Of a stretch of DNA of 51,728 bases, positions 50,707 to 51,728 are shown piece by piece (the first letter of the stretch is position 1; every line of letters begins with the position of its first letter). The position numbers and the translations under genes were made by a program. The stretch is from contig CAJVYU010000005.1 of the NCBI GenBank assembly GCA_913009735.1, positions 1 through 51,728 of the forward strand, read 5' to 3'. Source of the stretch: an uncultured Fidelibacterota bacterium. GTDB lineage: Bacteria > Fidelibacterota > Marinisomatia > Marinisomatales > TCS55. The notes under the pieces were generated by a model. That model was not told the origin of the DNA, searched no databases, and saw only the letters and a program-made list of their open reading frames with translations.

Positions 50707-51728
50707 ATGATATTAAGAAATAGAATCACTAATAGAGTTGTTAAAGCGCTTATCCGTTCTGATGTAGTATCCATATTGGGACCACGTCAATGCGGTAAAA
50801 CCACTTTAGCGAAAATGGTTGCAAAAAACCACGGGCTGTTTCATTTCTTTGATTTGGAATATCCCGATGATATTGCCCAATTACAAAATCCACTCTTGGT
50901 ATTAGAGAATCTTACCGGTTTGATTGTTTTAGATGAAATCCAGCACATGCCAGAATTGTTTCCAATATTGAGGGTGCTGGCAGATAGAGAAGAATCTCCG
51001 GCAAAATTTCTCCTATTAGGCAGTGCTTCGCCGGATATTATTAAAAATGTATCAGAATCTTTGGCAGGCCGTGTTGAATTTGTCCATATGACAGGATTTA
51101 CGCTTGATGAAATAAAGAATGACACACAATTGCTATGGATCCGGGGTGGTTTTCCAAAATCCTTTCTGGCAGATAATTCCGACGACAGCTATTCTTGGAG
51201 AGAAAATTTTATTATCACATTTTTAGAACGTGATTTAAGTCGTTTAGGAATCAATGTTTCACCGGAGATGATGCGGCGCTTTTGGTTTATGCTGGCTCAT
51301 AGTCATGGACAGATTTGGAATGCTTCAGATATTTCCCGTTCTTTGGGAATCTCATATATGACAGCAAAACGCTACGCTGATATTTTAACAAATGCATATA
51401 TGGTGAGGCAATTACAACCGTGGTTTGAAAATATTTCAAAAAGACAGATTAAAGCGCCAAAAGTATTTATAAGAGATAGCGGTATTTTTCATTTTATGGT
51501 TGGCGCCAGGTCAAAAAACGATTTGTTTGCCCATCCAAAATTGGGAGCTTCATGGGAAGGGTTTGTTATAGAACAAATCATAAATATATGCGGGGAGAGG
51601 TATTGCTATTTTTGGGGAACGCAAGCGGGCACGGAACTTGATTTATTATTTCTCCATAGAACAGAAAAAATTGGATTTGAAATTAAATGTACCGATGCGG
51701 TTAAATTTACAAATTCTATGCGAATCGC
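50707..51728 (+). CDS. AAA ATPase with DUF4143 domain, partial at window end
   Basis: Open from ATG 50707 to the end of the window (340 codons). Walker A LGPRQCGKTTLAK (residues about 25-37), Walker B LIVLDEIQHM, sensor-like FLLLGSASP, and a winged-helix-like region (NASDISRSLGISYMTAKRYADILTNAYMVRQLQPW) followed by a restriction-endonuclease-like part (ELDLLFLHRTEKIGFEIKC, residues about 318-336) match the ATPase plus DUF4143 layout. The real function of these proteins is unknown; defence or mobile-element roles have been proposed. The C-terminus is off the window. Confidence 0.85.
   Translation, partial: MILRNRITNRVVKALIRSDVVSILGPRQCGKTTLAKMVAKNHGLFHFFDLEYPDDIAQLQNPLLVLENLTGLIVLDEIQHMPELFPILRVLADREESPAKFLLLGSASPDIIKNVSESLAGRVEFVHMTGFTLDEIKNDTQLLWIRGGFPKSFLADNSDDSYSWRENFIITFLERDLSRLGINVSPEMMRRFWFMLAHSHGQIWNASDISRSLGISYMTAKRYADILTNAYMVRQLQPWFENISKRQIKAPKVFIRDSGIFHFMVGARSKNDLFAHPKLGASWEGFVIEQIINICGERYCYFWGTQAGTELDLLFLHRTEKIGFEIKCTDAVKFTNSMRI

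Overview
The window looks like chromosome from an uncultured Gram-negative bacterium of the FCB superphylum, in the neighbourhood of Marinimicrobia, Ignavibacteria or Calditrichota. The evidence is two large TonB-dependent receptor/β-barrel proteins with N-terminal carboxypeptidase-regulatory-like domains, several outer-membrane lipoproteins, and a secreted amylase ending in a type IX (Por) secretion C-terminal sorting domain with an NYPNPFNP motif. Base composition is moderately AT-rich and strong Shine-Dalgarno sites are uneven. I cannot fix the phylum from sequence alone. No phage genes, integrases or complete insertion sequences were seen, but short palindromic repeats of several families litter the gaps.

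Layout. 1-3504: the N-terminal part of an exported tandem-repeat protein, a thioredoxin-type arsenate reductase, an orphan β-class DNA methyltransferase with degenerate motifs, YqeY and a four-helix-bundle protein. 3567-7998: CvpA, DNA primase, a PEGA protein and an exported protein of unknown function. 8073-13985: the two TonB-dependent outer-membrane proteins. 14083-18366: a small zinc-ribbon protein, tRNA-Val(CAC), DUF971, a FetAB-type ABC exporter, a DUF559 nuclease-like protein, phosphoglycerate mutase and DUF3228.

18353-35955 is a large α-glucan island. It holds four exported GH13 enzymes (one with a Sec signal peptide, one with a T9SS sorting tail, two lipoproteins), a TrmB-type regulator, 4-α-glucanotransferase, a short-form glucan phosphorylase, a sodium:solute symporter and a GT4 glycosyltransferase that may be a glycogen synthase. 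The inferred scheme is outside cleavage and debranching, sodium-driven uptake, then disproportionation, phosphorolysis and storage inside. Two perfect palindromes sit in the divergent promoter between the first GH13 gene and the TrmB gene. A small toxin-antitoxin pair with a helically phased operator interrupts the island.

36277-38276 holds the most unusual pair: a normal GAPDH and, overlapping it by 4 bases, a full-length GAPDH paralogue whose catalytic Cys is Ser and whose phosphate-binding residues are also replaced. 38277-39362 is repeat-rich and coding-poor, with a possible nuclease relic; acetyl-CoA synthetase follows.

41433-50635 is a purine-catabolic, molybdenum-hydroxylase region: adenine deaminase, a xanthine-dehydrogenase-like molybdenum subunit, and the maturation genes xdhC, yqeB, mocA and yqeC of the kind linked to selenium-dependent molybdenum hydroxylases. 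It also has an OprB-like porin and a truncated dihydropyrimidinase start. The window ends inside an AAA ATPase/DUF4143 gene.
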